DNA from: Dasypus novemcinctus
Taxonomy: Eukaryota; Chordata; Mammalia; Cingulata; Dasypodidae
Assembly (NCBI RefSeq): GCF_030445035.2
Contig: NC_080683.1
Coordinates: 88,249,675-88,313,674, forward strand
Length of the DNA: 64,000 bases
Direction of reading: 5' to 3'
The number at the start of each line of letters is the position of its first letter. Positions within the stretch are counted from its first letter, which is position 1. Below the pieces are notes generated by a model. The model did no database searches. It was not told the DNA's origin and saw only the letters and a program-made list of their open reading frames with translations. The translations under genes were made by a program, and so were the position numbers. This document shows positions 23,425-55,500 of this stretch, piece after piece.

Positions 23425-23600
23425 TAACGGTTTGCAGGAGGCGAAAGCATCTTGCAGGGACGCCCCCGAGCCTGCCTTGGACTCGCCGAGATGGCGGCGG
23501 GCTCCGCCCAGCTCTGCGGCAGCGCCACTGTCAGTGCAGGGCGCTGCGGCAGAGGCAGCGCTTCCTTTCTTCAGGGGCGCCGGGACTCGAGAGCGCGAGG
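23425..23600. promoter_or_regulatory. Isolated CpG-rich block with YY1-like motif
   Basis: By my count about 18 CpG dinucleotides fall in about 170 bp of otherwise CpG-poor sequence. It includes 'gagatggcggcggg' at about 23488-23501, which resembles the YY1 site AAGATGGCGGC common at promoters of widely expressed genes. On the + strand an ATG (23491) opens 38 codons up to a possible donor 'ccaa|gtatgt' near 23602. On the - strand 'gttag|gtaaca' near 23423 is donor-like. It is shorter than the usual 200-bp minimum for a CpG island. It could be a promoter for an unannotated transcript or a distal CCN6 promoter; no coding gene can be proved. Confidence 0.5.
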
Positions 23601-23814
23601 CCAAGTATGTTAGCCCATTGCACCATCTAGAGTCCTCTAGTGCTCATTGCAGGTTGGATCTGGAAAGTGAGGAAATGGCAATTTAGCGTGTGCATGGCGT
23701 GCCTTCGGAAGATGGAGAGGAAAAATGGCAAAGAAGAAGAGTGGAGAGCGTTTATTCATTTGCCTGTCAGTTTAATAATTTGGTGGAGAAATTCCAATTG
23801 CCAATCATTGTAAA

Positions 23815-23905
23815 CTAAATAAATATTTATCAAACACCTGCTAGATGCCATTTTGTGGGGCACCAAGGCTGCAAAGATAAGTCTCTATCTCAACTTGCAC
23901 ATGGC
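23815..23905 (-). repeat. L2 3' end, antisense
   Basis: 'aaataaatatttatcaaaca' with 'cctgctagatgcc' and 'gctgcaaagataagt' follows the antisense L2 terminal order. Confidence 0.5.
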
Positions 23906-24064
23906 TCAGTCCAGCGGGGGAAATCCGTATCAACATATGCCCAGTTTACTTTGAATTTCAGATAAACAACAAATAATTTTTTTTAGTATATGTATATCCC
24001 ATTTATACTGAAAATTTTTTCTTTGTGTACTTGAAATTCAAATTTAACTGGGTGTCATTATCGT

Positions 24065-24509
24065 TGTTTTTGTTTTCTAGCTGCCAAAAAAGAAAATACT
24101 ATGCCGTGGGTTGGCTTAAGCAGTGGGAATTTATTGGCTCAAGAGTTTGAGGCTAGAAGAAGTCCAAATCAAGACATCATCAAAATGATGCTTTCTTCCT
24201 GAAGACTGGTATTCTGGGGCTGGCTGCTGGTGATCCTTGGTCCTTGGCATCTCTGTCACGCAGCAATGCATATGGCGGCCTCCCCTTCTCTTCTGGTTTC
24301 ACCGACCTTTAGCTTCTTGCTTCCCATGGTGTTCTCTCTCTATCTGCCTGACTTTCATTTTGTTTCTAAAGGGCTCTGGTCATAGGATTAAGACCCAACC
24401 TGATTGAGCTGGACCACACCTTAACTGAAGTGACCTCATCAAAGTCCTACTTACAATGGATTAAGTTTAAGAATATGTTTTCTAAGGTACATAGCTCCAA
24501 ACCATCACA
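24065..24509 (-). mobile_element. Solo LTR, ERVL-MaLR-like
   Basis: About 445 bp. On the - strand it begins TGTGATGGTTTGGAGC and has a MaLR-like 3' part 'aataaattcccactgcttaa' with 'ggcagctagaaaac'. Flanks 'atcgt' (24060-24064) and 'attgt' (24510-24514) form a 5-bp duplication with one mismatch. No internal genes. Confidence 0.65.
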
Positions 24510-24755
24510 ATTGTCATTGTTATTGTTTGCTAAATCTGGCAACCCACATTGCAGTACAAGATCGTACCAGGTGACACACGAAGGGCTTGGGGAGCATTTG
24601 GTCTAGGGATGCTTCTTAGAAAGACATCCTGTGGGAGAAGACTCTTAGGTACATGGTAGTGGGCAGGGTTTTCCTGGTACAACAGCATAATCAAGGGTGA
24701 GGAAGCTGAAGGATGGAAAACAAGCACAGATCATTGTGGCTGGAGCCCAGGGGAA

Positions 24756-24781
24756 AAGAAGAGGAGAGGAGAGGAGAGGCA
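24756..24781 (+). repeat. (GAGAG)n purine repeat
   Basis: 'agaagaggagaggagagg' type homopurine run. Confidence 0.8.
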
Positions 24782-26202
24782 AAGGTGAGCTGTTGAGCTG
24801 GAGAGGTCCCAGGAACTGGACTTTATCCCTTTCACAGTGGGGAAGGAAAGAAAACTGGTAGCACCGCTGAGGATGGTTGGAGGGGTTAAGAAGCCTGGAG
24901 GCGGGGAGCCCCTGGAGGGGATTGCCCAAAGTCACCAGGAGGATGTTGTCTAAGTAACAGAGCTTGGATGCTAATCAGGGTCTTCTGGCTTGAGTTCCTG
25001 CACACTGGCCACTCAGCCAAGGGGCGTCCCCAACTAATTGGGTTATGACTTACATGTGCAATCATTTTAAGGTCAGGAATGACACACTATATTATGCATG
25101 ATTTTCCTTCTTTGAAAGATTAACTCCACCCACATTTGAAAATATGAAAATACCTTGTCCTTTTTCTCTTCCTTCCTACTTCTCCTTTGGCCCTCCTCAC
25201 TGCCTGCATCTGATTAACTCAGCTCTCTTTCCCACACAAAGCTCCACTGTAAACCAGCTGAACAGGGCCAAGTGACAAAGTGAATTATATCCCTTTGAGG
25301 GATTTGGTCTTGTTTTCCTTGGGCCCACGGCCTGACATTTTTATGTCCTGGGAATGGGGACACCTGCTTATTTTCCAGGAGAATCTGATCCATAGCTCAG
25401 GCAGATGGCAGGGAAGGGCATTGAGCAGTTGTCAGGGCTTGCTCATTCTTGGACTTAGTTTGCTAAAAGCTGAACGCAGGCCAAGCAGAGCCTGGGTAAC
25501 TGCTTCCGCCCATCCCTCCCACAGTGGCAGGCACTGGCAGCCCCTTGGCACGCGGAGGCAGCCCCTCAGAGAAAGCACAGATGTTGGCTAACAAAGCTTG
25601 TGCGCAGGTTGGGGGAGAAAGAAGAGAGAGAATAAACCTACTCTCTCATGCATATTTCACAAAAATCTTGTTGGGATCTTGAAGCTAGCACTTTGTAATA
25701 ATCTTGGGATGCATTTAACATAAGGATGTGTGGGGGGAACGTAAGTGAGAAGCAAAATGATTAGTAATAGAAAATTGGCACAAAATGATGCAGTGAATAT
25801 ATATACATAAACATCATAAACATGCTTAGCTTTGGTAGTTGTAAGGTGATTTTAAAACGGAGCCCTTTTACATGACCGGCAGGGTTTTATTGAGTGCCTT
25901 CAGCATTTTTGGGCTGCAGTAGCTCCCTGACTGTGGAATCGCTGAATTATTAAAGATCTAGTTGCAGGTCCTTCCAGAAGTCAAGAGACGCAGAAGGAGT
26001 AGGTACAGAATCTCCCTGCAATGGCTGTGTTTTTGAGGCCTGTGAATTCTCAGGGGGAGAATACAAGTCCAAAGAGAATGGTGATCTTGTGAGACTTAAA
26101 GTATTTGTAGCAGGTATGAATATGATTCCATAAATTCAGGTGTGTAAGAAATATCCATTTCTTCATTTTCTTTAATTTGAATTAAGCCTGGCACTCAGCC
26201 TC
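24782..26202. other. Intergenic, no feature recognised
   Basis: No supported exon, RNA gene or repeat. Confidence 0.4.
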
Positions 26203-26633
26203 TGTATTAGTCAGGTTTCTCTAAGGAAACAGAACCGATAAGGGAAATCTGTAAATATTATGAGATTTTATAAAAACTTTGGTGATGCATGAGTCCAAAT
26301 TCCATGGGGGCAGGCTGCAAGCTGGGAACTCTGATGAAAGTTTCATGAATTCCCCAGGAGAAACTGAAGTAGAGACCAAAATGCCCTCTTCTGACTGCTG
26401 AAATCATCACTTCTCATTTTAAGCTCTTCAACTGATTGGATGAGACTCCTTTCATTTCTGAAGGCAGTCTCCTCAGTTGATTGTAAATGTAGAGATGCAA
26501 TCAACTTACTGATGATTTAAGTCCACGAGATGTCCTCGCTGTAACAATTAGGCCAATGCTTGCTCGACTAAACAACCAGGCACCATTACCTGGTCAAGTT
26601 GACACATGAACCTAATTATCACAACCTCCCTCC
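26203..26633 (-). mobile_element. Solo LTR, ERVL MLT2-like
   Basis: About 431 bp, from TGTATTAGTCAGG to TTATCACA on the + strand. The - strand reads 'ttcatgtgtcaacttgacc' near its start and 'gttctgtttcc' near its end, as in MLT2 LTRs. Flanks 'gcctc' (26198-26202) and 'acctc' (26634-26638) make a 5-bp duplication with one mismatch. Confidence 0.65.
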
Positions 26634-26691
26634 CCCATCTGGAGATAAATTTATTCTAAGGTATCAATGGAGAGGTCCCCCCAAGCCGAAT

Positions 26692-26741
26692 ACTACCACC
26701 ACCACACACAAACACACACATACACACTACCACCACCATCA
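26692..26741 (+). repeat. ACC/CA compound simple repeat
   Basis: 'accaccaccacacacaaac', then 'acacacatacacac', then 'taccaccaccatc'. Confidence 0.8.
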
Positions 26742-27084
26742 AAAATCCAAGAGGCTTAGGTAGTGCCTAGAAATGGGGCCAGGCCCCTGATCTTCAGGGC
26801 TCCACTTTTCAGCTGATACTTGGATGGTCCACATCTGCCCTCACTAAGTTGGTGACCGTGGCCGATGCAGGGAGCCCTGATTCTGTGCCTGTCTCTTGGG
26901 AGCATCATGGAGCTCTGAGTCCTTTCTGGGCTCTTGCCATCTCCCTGGGCTGCAGTCACAGAGAGGGCCCGCATGTCCTGAGCTCACCAGGCCCATGGAT
27001 ATCACTCCTCTTCCTTTTCTCTGGCTGCCTCAAGCTCACTGCCTCTCCTTCCCTGGCATCATCTCTTCAGTGAGATCAAGCTTG

Positions 27085-27447
27085 TCCAAAAGGCAGGATG
27101 AAGCATTTCAGCAGCTTCCATTTACTGCTTGGAGAAAGCCTCACATGGCAGGGAAAAATAAAGGGCCTCATTAACTTCTTGATATGGCTGAAGTCCTTGT
27201 AAGCAAAGGCAATTGGACATGGAAGGAGAAGGGAGAAGTCAGCAGAAATCAAAGGAACAGGCACGAGGAAAGAGAGTCACCATGTGACAGAGGATTGCTG
27301 AAATGCTGCGGATTCCAGGAGAAACGAAACCCTGCCAGTATCTTGAGGTTGAGCTTCTAGCCTTCAAAACTGTGAGACAAGAAATTCCTGTTGTTTAAGC
27401 CAACCGGTCTGTGGCATTTGCCATCGCAGCCCTGGAGAACTATAACA
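27085..27447 (+). mobile_element. MaLR (MLT1-like) LTR, partial
   Basis: The 3' half is recognisable: 'cttcaaaactgtgagacaag', 'ttcctgttgtttaagccaac', 'catcgcagccctggagaact', ending 'ataaca'. The 5' boundary is uncertain and I see no matching duplication. Confidence 0.5.
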
Positions 27448-27724
27448 CTCCCTCTCCACAACTAGTGAGAGAGGAAAAGAAGAAAAGGAAAACAAGACTC
27501 CCACACCAAACATGCTGGTAAAAGGCTTGGATTCTGCCTTTGCCTGTCCAGGGAAGATATTCCCAGAAGTGTCAGAAGGGAATATTCTAGCAGGGAATGA
27601 TTTGAGGAATCCTTTGGGAATGCTAGTGGGATGTGTTCTTTGCAGATGGAGCTCATCACTTTTAGAAGTGTGCATTTGCTGGTGGAAAGAGAACTGGACC
27701 AGGACTCTTGCTGCATCTCATCAC

Positions 27725-27940
27725 CCGGCTAACTTCTCAGGCTTCATCTCCCAACTCTTTTAACTATCACCTCCTCAGAGATGTCTTCTCTGCCCTCTGA
27801 TCTAAATTAGCTCCTGTCATGCTCTCTCATGGTTTTTTCAGTTTTAAATTATGAATATTTTGTGTATTTGTTTAATGTTTTCTGTCCCATTGAATTATAA
27901 AGTTCTAGAGGACAGGGTTAAGTGTGTTTTATTGACCAAG
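27725..27940 (+). repeat. L2 LINE 3' region
   Basis: 'tatcacctcctcagagatgt', 'ttctctgccctctgatctaa', 'ctagaggacagggttaagtg' match the L2 order. Confidence 0.6.
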
Positions 27941-28194
27941 TAGAATCACTTAACTTTAACTTTTTAATCTCTTAAATGAAGGTAGTAATATTGCTTTTGC
28001 CTCCCTAATTTAGCTGTGAAATTAAAAAAAGGTAACACATGGGAAAGTTCCTTGTAAATCACAAAACTTGATGCAATTATTAGGTATATTTAGTTGCATG
28101 TCTATTGTGTGTGTACCACAAGCTGAATATCTATGACATGAGTTCCTAGACAGGCAAACATTTCGTTAAATGAGATGATAGAAGACAGCGCTTA

Positions 28195-28612
28195 GGGAAG
28201 TGGATGTGGCTCAAGCAATTGGGCTCCCATCTACCATGTAGGAGGTCCAGGGTTCAATACCCAGGGCCTCCTGGTAAAGGCAAGCTGGCCCATGCGGAAT
28301 GCTGGCCCACCCAGAGTGCTGCCCTGTGCAGGAGTGCTGCCCCACGCAGGAGTGCTGGCCCACATGGAGACCTGGTGCAGCAAGATGACACAACAAAAAG
28401 AGACACAGAGGAGAGATAATAGGAGATGCAGCAGACCAGGGAATTGAGGTGGCACAAGAGAACGATCACCTCTCTCCTACTCCGAAAGATCCCAGGATTG
28501 GGTCCTGGAGCTCCTAATGAGAAGACAAGCAGACACAGAAGAATACACAGTGGATGGACACAGAAAGCAGACAATGGAGGGAGGAGGGGAGAAAGAAATA
28601 AAATCTTTTTTA
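28195..28612 (+). mobile_element. DAS-type SINE
   Basis: Sense copy: 'gggaagtggatgtggctcaa' head, 'gggttcaatac' B-box, repeated 'aggagtgctg(c/g)cccac' blocks, a second tRNA-like monomer near 28440-28520, then a 'gaaataaaatctttttt' tail. A short 'cttag' flanks both ends. Open frames on both strands here are retroposon sequence. Confidence 0.8.
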
Positions 28613-29317
28613 AAAGGGGCTTAGAACAAGATGCACACCACGTTAGAGCTCTTATTAATGTAATGCCATGTCCTTTTAGCCCATCCACATGGGCATGAAA
28701 TAGTTCAATAGGAGCTCTCAGGGCTGAAGATGACTAAACATGTGAGACCTAAGTGGCCCAGTCAATAAATTCTGAACACTGGGGAAGTTTTCATAAGTTA
28801 GCTCTCAACCGAGATGCTTGTCTTCTACCAAGAGGCAAAGATGGTTCATATGACACCTGCCCCTGCCCCACGGCAGAGATATTACAGAGATAGGGAAGAC
28901 AGTTCCAGAAAAATTGCTGCTGCTGCCAGCATTTCAAAGAGCAAACGAAAGGAGCATAAATCTCAGTAAGTTAAATATTGCACAGACATGTGTATCTGCA
29001 GTGGCATCATATTTAAAACAGTGAAAGCTGGAGCAGGCAGTTGAGGAATACACTGCACCTGGGCTGACTCCTCTTCTTTTCCTAGATCAGAAATGATCCA
29101 TTCTAAAGGCCAGGGTGGGCCATGAAGCACCAAGGGTGGGAATCAAAGGACCACATGGTGCTAAACCAGGAAGATAAAAGAAAAAGATCAGATTGGACTA
29201 AAACAGACACATTTTCCTTCATTAGGCCATTCTTGGCTTTTGTCTTTTTCTCAGGGAGGAATGAGTAGGAGTTGAGACCATGTCTATACTATGTATTCCT
29301 TGTGGTTTGGTGTATGC
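28613..29317. other. Intergenic, no feature recognised
   Basis: No supported feature. Confidence 0.4.
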
Positions 29318-29329
29318 AATTATGTTTTT

Positions 29330-29724
29330 GTTTTTTTTAAAGATTTATTTATTTATCCCCACCCCTCTTGTTGTTTGCATTCACTGTCTGCTCTCTGTCT
29401 GTTCATTGTGTGCTCTCTGTCTCCTCTTCTTCTTTTGTTAGGAGGCACCAGGAACTAAACCCAGGACATTCCATGTGGGAGGGAGGCACCCAATTGCTTG
29501 AGTCATGTCTGCTCCCTGCTTATTGTGTTCCTTGTTGTGTCTTCTCATTGTGCCTCCTAGTTTTGTCAGCTTGTTGAATTAGCTCATTGAGTCAGCACTG
29601 TGCAAGCCCATCACATCAGCTCTCTGTCTTGATCATTTTTTTTAGGAGGTGCTGGGAACCAAATCCAGGACCTCCCATGTGGTAGGCAGGCACCCAATGG
29701 CTTGAGCCACATCTGCTTCCCTGT
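29330..29724 (-). mobile_element. DAS-type SINE, dimeric
   Basis: Two tRNA-like monomers in tandem are visible on the - strand, near 29440-29520 and 29645-29724. Each has a B-box-like 'ggt/tttc...aa(a)tcc' and a 'gtgggaggc' neighbour. The left T-rich end is the tail. Flanks 'aattatgtttt' (29318-29328) and 'aattatgcttt' (29725-29735) match at 10 of 11. Confidence 0.8.
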
Positions 29725-29735
29725 AATTATGCTTT

Positions 29736-30907
29736 GATTGACTATTTGGGAACTGCATATAGTTTGCATACTTTATGAAGTCCCTGGCTCTCTAAGGACA
29801 CCAGATTCCCCATTGTTGGAGGAGAGCCCGGTTTCCCCCTAGACCTTGGCTCAAGCTTGAGTGGAGCTTTACTCACTATGTTTTTTCTGTAACTGTTGGC
29901 TGCCTTGAACAGACACAAAGGTGAGCAGTGATTCCCTGGGAATAGGCAGATAGGTAATGGGTCAAAGGGACTAGCAATAGATGGAAGTGAGAAGGTGGAC
30001 CAGATCAGCTCCACAGGAAGATGAAGCTCCATTGCAGATGCAAGGAATGATCAATGAACAAAGACCTAGGTAGAGGAAGTGGGATAAGCAAAGATCAGAC
30101 ATGACCAGACACAGGAGGAGATGGGCTGGTGGGTGCTCTGGCAAAGAAGGTGAGTATTAGAAGAAGAAAGGATAGTAAGTACTAGGATAATTGTTTATTT
30201 TAGACCTAATATGATTAGGGTTAAATTTACTTTTATCTGTCATGGGGCTGTGGCCACAGCAAGGGGCTTATCTAGGGCGAGTTACAGGAGGAGTCCACAT
30301 GTGTCCCAGCTTCCTTTTTTCTAATCATAATCAACATGGGGCGAGAAATGTGCTATAGAAGAGCATTCAGGAGAGTCACAAGCTGAAGTGTTCAGGGACG
30401 TCCTTTGGAAACCTGTTATTGATGTGAAGGGGAAAACACAAGGGCAGGCTGTGATTGGAGTTTTATGGGGAGCCACCAGGCTAGTACTATGTGCTCGAGG
30501 GCTAAGGGGAGAAAAGAAAGAACCACAGAAAGTTTCTGGAGCAGCAAGCACAGAGCTGCAAGGCTGAGGGTAAGGAAGGTAAATGAATATAACGTCACCA
30601 TCTGCCCAAGGGCAGACCCAAATTTCTAGTCACTTGAAGAAAAGCCACTACTTGATCCGCCACCCTTCCTTTCCCCAGGAGGAGAGCATTCACGCTCTCC
30701 TGACACTGTCCATGCTAATTGTAAGGGTAAATATTAAAAGAGTCACATGAAAATAAGCAGGGTATTAAAACTGATCCTCAAAATGAAAGTGCAACCTGAA
30801 TTCATGAGCACAAAGTTAGTAGCGTCTGAGGTGGAGGCGTGTGTGTTCTTCTGCTGAGGAGACGGGTTTGCTGAGAAGACAGAGGAGAGCTTTGTGTACC
30901 GGGAGCA
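29736..30907. other. CCN6 upstream region
   Basis: This stretch should contain the CCN6 promoter and 5' leader. 'tattaaaag' (about 30733) and 'tattaaaac' (about 30762) are AT-rich boxes 150-230 bp upstream of the start codon, but neither is a convincing TATA box and I cannot place the transcription start. Confidence 0.3.
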
Positions 30908-30962
30908 ATGAGCAAGTTCAGACTTCTCTATCTCCCACTTTTGCTTCACATTCCTCAGGAAA
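30908..30962 (+). promoter_or_regulatory. CCN6: Upstream ATG out of frame with CCN6
   Basis: An ATG at 30908 (G at -3) lies 55 bases before the main start, so its frame is shifted by one. If transcribed, it reads 34 codons through exon 1 and, after splicing to exon 2, stops at 41105-41107, giving a 46-residue frame that overlaps the true start. That frame could reduce initiation at the main ATG. Whether the transcript includes this ATG is unknown. Confidence 0.5.
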
Positions 30963-51061
<20,099 letters not shown>

Positions 51062-51161
51062 GACAAGCAACCATGAGAGAATGTTAGGATCTGTAATGTC
51101 ATCACACCAAAGAATTTGAGCTGTTAAAAAAGGGTGGCAAATCTATTTTATTGATTATAAA

Positions 51162-51167
51162 AATAAA
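51162..51167 (+). terminator. CCN6: CCN6 candidate poly(A) signal, proximal
   Basis: AATAAA 100 bases after the stop codon, followed by T-rich sequence. Three further AATAAA words downstream could be used for longer 3' UTRs. Confidence 0.4.
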
Positions 51168-52140
51168 TGTCCCAAACAGTAAGAATGCCTAGCTCTTCTC
51201 ACATCACTGTATTTAAGGTATTATAAGCTTTATAAAAGGTTCTTTTAAAAAAAAAAAAACATAGAAAATATATATACACATGAAAAAAAAATCGTTGTTT
51301 CTAAAATATATCCTATCATTGTATGATACAGTGATATTTGATCCCAAATATGCATTCCATATCTAGTGGAAAAATTATATAATTTACAAGAAAACATCTT
51401 ATTCTACCAAAATATCTGGAGATGTATACTTGTTGAAGATGTATAAAAGCATATTAAAACTTAAAAATGTTATCTGTACTTTGACAATGTAGTGTAGGCT
51501 CCCATCAGATGATACTCATTACTGGGTAAGCACGATTCTGGATTAATCCTTGAACAGCAATAAATTAAAGTGTAAATACAGATTTCACTGCCATATCCTG
51601 AGTATCAGTTTATTAAAATTTCTTTGGGGAAGGAGAAAATGAAAGTTCTGTGGATACTTAACAACTACAATCTAAAATTTTTTATATGAAATACCATAAA
51701 AAATTAAAATTTCAAAATAAAGACCAGGAATAGTATCATTACTTTGCCAAAAATTTTTTTTTTTGCAGAAAGCACAAAACATTGTTTTGGCTTGAAAATA
51801 AATTATTCCTAAATTAAATGATAAATCAGTCTTTGGATATGAAATGTAAGTAGTGATTTAAAATAATGTTAAAAACTAAAACTGTAAATGATGGTAACTG
51901 GAACAATTTTCCTAGACAGGAATTGTGATTCCTTTGAGTGCAAACAAGTAGTCACCCAAAGAAAAAAAACCTCCTTAACTGATGTAATAAAACCAACCCC
52001 TGAAAGGTTAGTAGATATTATATGGAAATAGTTATATTGTGTTCTTTCACTCCCTGTTCCTACTTTTAAAGAATCAGGAGCATTTAAAGAGAAGATGAAG
52101 ATATGAGTTATAAATAAAAACAAATAATCTGTACAAGATT

Positions 52141-52146
52141 TTTATT
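52141..52146 (-). terminator. TUBE1: TUBE1 candidate poly(A) signal
   Basis: AATAAA on the - strand, 288 bases past the TUBE1 stop and the first canonical one I see on that strand. Confidence 0.4.
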
Positions 52147-52433
52147 AAAGGCATGATTATCAGTGTATAAATGCCTAAATATGAGACTATAAAGTGAACT
52201 TTTCCCTCAGTTTTAGAAAAGGGGACTTTTCTGAAGATAAACACTTAAGGTACTGGGACTTCACTAATTTCACAAATTGTGATTACATGGAAACTACTCT
52301 TTTAGACAAAAATACTTTTTGATAATATGAAAAACACAATTGGGCTTTTTGAATCACAAAAATGCTGAAAGAGAAAGGTGACTAAAAGATGAAATTAAGA
52401 AAAAAATATATTTTCATTTTTTTGGTTTCATAT

Positions 52434-52592
52434 TTACATAGCTATGCTCAGTCTAGGTAAATCTTGCACAGGCATGCTTCTTGTAGCATCTAGTTGGTTA
52501 TATTCCTGTATGAGTGCTGATAAAGATGACAAAGCTTCTGTGAAACAGCTTTCTTCCATCCCTTCAACTTGTAGATAGTGATGAAGGTGAGC
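52434..52592 (-). CDS. TUBE1: TUBE1 terminal coding exon
   Basis: 52 residues and TAA, from AHLHHYLQVEGMEESCFTEA to the C-terminus DLPRLSIAM. It lacks the acidic, glutamate-rich tail of alpha and beta tubulin, as expected for epsilon. The acceptor 'tttgtag|gct' is good and the phase is 0. Confidence 0.95.
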   Translation of the reverse strand, partial: AHLHHYLQVEGMEESCFTEALSSLSALIQEYNQLDATRSMPVQDLPRLSIAM

Positions 52593-55500
52593 CTACAAAT
52601 AAAAAATTGGATAAAGCTTATCATTCCAGGAAACTTAATATATACAGTGATCCTGTAAGGTAAATAAATACTCTTTATTAAGATTACTGTTCATTCAACT
52701 TTAAAAGGGAAATGAGGACTTGTGTCAAACTAATTATTTTGCCTAAATCCTATAAACTCATGAAATTTCTCATTTAGAGTAACCATAGTATGAGTAAGCC
52801 TCTCCTCTTCAATTATAATCAGTCCAACAGATATGGGAGACAGGATCACCACAGATTTGAAATACTGCAATTCTTAAGACTATACCTTAAATAGTGAAAA
52901 TAAACACATAGTCACAAAGGTATATTCATAAATACCTTTTTCTTATACAGCCTCAGGAATCTCTCTCTCAGTTCCATGAAGGTAGGCTTCACGCAGGTGT
53001 TATTTGCCAAAGCTAATAATGAATGGGAATGGCCCACAGGAGGTACTGAACACAGGCTGGTCTTCCAGCCTTCTTGGTTCCACGATACAAACTGTAGAGA
53101 AGGTTTTAATCTAAGATACAAAACTTTAAAGTTAAGAATCCAGGTATTGAAAAAGTCTACCATGATACAGCAGCCTATGCTACTTAAACTAGGACATTAC
53201 TGATGGTATCATTAAAATTGCTTTGCTTATAATGTAATTTATCTATTTTTTACTATTAGTAATACCAAAATTAGTTCAAGGTACGGTATGACAGCAAACT
53301 AAGGGATACAAAGTAGGAGGACATTATATTGACTGTGATGGTGATTCAAAAAACTAGAAATACATTCCTTAAGATTAGAAATATGGGAGGGGTCAGGAAA
53401 TGAAGGTATTACTTTGCAACTCAACAGAGTAGTTTTTTTTAAAAAAATATAGTGTTAATAAATAGCAAGACATGAATTTAGAAGCAATAGTAATAATGGG
53501 TGATAATAAAAAAAATCAGCTAAAATTTTCTGAACATTTTCAAAATTAAGACTTCCCATATGTCATGTAAAGTCATAAATAATAACATTGTACTATTATT
53601 GTCATTTTATATTTGAGGAAAATAAGGCAGAGAGAGGTTAAGCAGTTTCTTCAAGGTCACATTTTAGTAAGTAGTACTGCTAGAATTTGGAGAGGCAGTC
53701 TTAACCAGTATGCTACAATGTCACAAGCAGTACACATAACAAATGATCTTGAAATATGTTAAAATAAACCTTTCAATATTTCTGCGAAGATCCGAAATCT
53801 GCACATTTCCTCTAACCATGAGGGCACAGGCGAGGTAGAGACTATGTTTGGGGTCAGCCTGAATCAGCTGGTGATCTTTGCTAAAGGCATCTGAAAACAT
53901 CTGATCCAACCTAGAACAATCAAAGAGTCCCTGGTTATACAAAATATTATAACTTTCTTCTATGGATAACTACAAAATGAAAAGATAGTCATCTATAGGT
54001 AAGTAAACTTCACACAAATATGTGCCCAATCTCAGCTATCATTTTCTGAATGTAATGTTGATAAAAAATATGAGAGGAAATCAGGCAATATCTATATTTT
54101 TTTGAAAAAAGAAATGCTTCTGCAGAATGTTGGTGATTTCAGCTACAATATCTTTTTTGTTTTTTTAAAGATTTATTTTACTTATTTATTTCTCTCCCCT
54201 TTCCCCCCCCACCCAATTGTCTGTTCTCTGTGTCTATTTGCTGCGTCTCCTTGTCTGCTTCTGTTGTTGTCAGAGGCATGAAAATCTGTGTTTCTTTTTG
54301 CCGTGTCATCTTGTTGTGTCAGCTTTGTGTGTGTGCAGTGCCATTCTTGGGCAGGCTGCACTTTCTTTTGCGCTGGGCAGCTCTCCTTACGGGGCGCACT
54401 CCTTGCACGTGGGGCTCCCCTACATGGCACGGCACTCCTTGCGCGCATCAGCGTTGCTGGGCCAGCTGCACATGGGTCAAGGAGGCCTGGGGTTTGAACC
54501 ACGGACCTCCCATGTGGCAGACAGACTCCCTAACCACTGGGCCAAGTCCGCCGCCCAGCTACAATGTCTTAACTGAAGCAATAGTGAGCTCTACGTAGTA
54601 CTGATTTCTGAAACTTATTGTATCATTATTACTTAATTCAATATACTCAACTATTTTGTAGTATCAGAAATATCAAAACTAATTAAAGGTCTATATCATT
54701 AAAAAGATTACTTTGTCTCTGTAAAATATATTACATCAGAAATTAGTTAAGAATTAGGGGAAACTATGTGAGGACATTAAGCTATCCTATAAAAGATGAA
54801 ACTGTACTAGTGTTCAAAAAAGGGGAGAGATCTTACAATTGTTTTTTTATCCTGTTAAAAACAAGATAATGGTTAAGTGGCAAAAAAAAAAATTATATCT
54901 AACAATCTAACAACACACAGTTCTTAATATAGCCACAGTCCATTTCTTAAATCCCATTTAATACCAATATGGTTAGGGCCCTTAAGATAATTCTAGCCAG
55001 AGCTGTGTGTGCTGGAACTGCACAAAGTCTGGGAAGAGCTACAGAAATCACACTAAATTACCTATTCATTCAACAGGTATTTATCAAATGCCTACCACAT
55101 GCCAAGTACTATTCTAAGTGCAAGGAACCCAGTAGCAATCAAAATAAAAATGTTCTGCCCCAATGGAGCTTACTTCATATTCTGATTAACCTATAGCAGA
55201 AGGGATGAAGACTCCCTAGGGGGCAGGTGGGCTTTGGGGATTCATGAATCCTGTTATTGTGTTCAAAATTTTGGTGGGAAGTTTTAAGGAGTCAAGGTGA
55301 AGACATTTCATGAGAAGAGGAAACTCAGAAAAGGTTAACAATCATTATATAATTGTTATAATATATAACAAATGTTATAATATATAACAATTATATATAT
55401 AATATATAAAAGAGTGAGGCAAACTCACTCTTGATTTATCTTCTTATCCCATAAATTATAAAAACTAGTAAGGAACTGTTTATAATTATTGGGATACTTA

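Larger units (their letters stand above)
51062..52433. other. Convergent 3' interval between CCN6 and TUBE1
   Basis: 1.37 kb between two stop codons on opposite strands, very AT-rich, with no interspersed repeat recognised. It should hold both 3' UTRs. + strand AATAAA words are at 51162-51167, 51559-51564, 51716-51721 and 51797-51802. A - strand AATAAA is at 52141-52146. Confidence 0.6.

Noticed and set aside
23206-23604. 132-codon open frame on the - strand through the CpG block
   Set aside because: It starts at a non-ATG codon and its second half runs into AT-rich sequence without protein character; GC-rich DNA opens frames on both strands.
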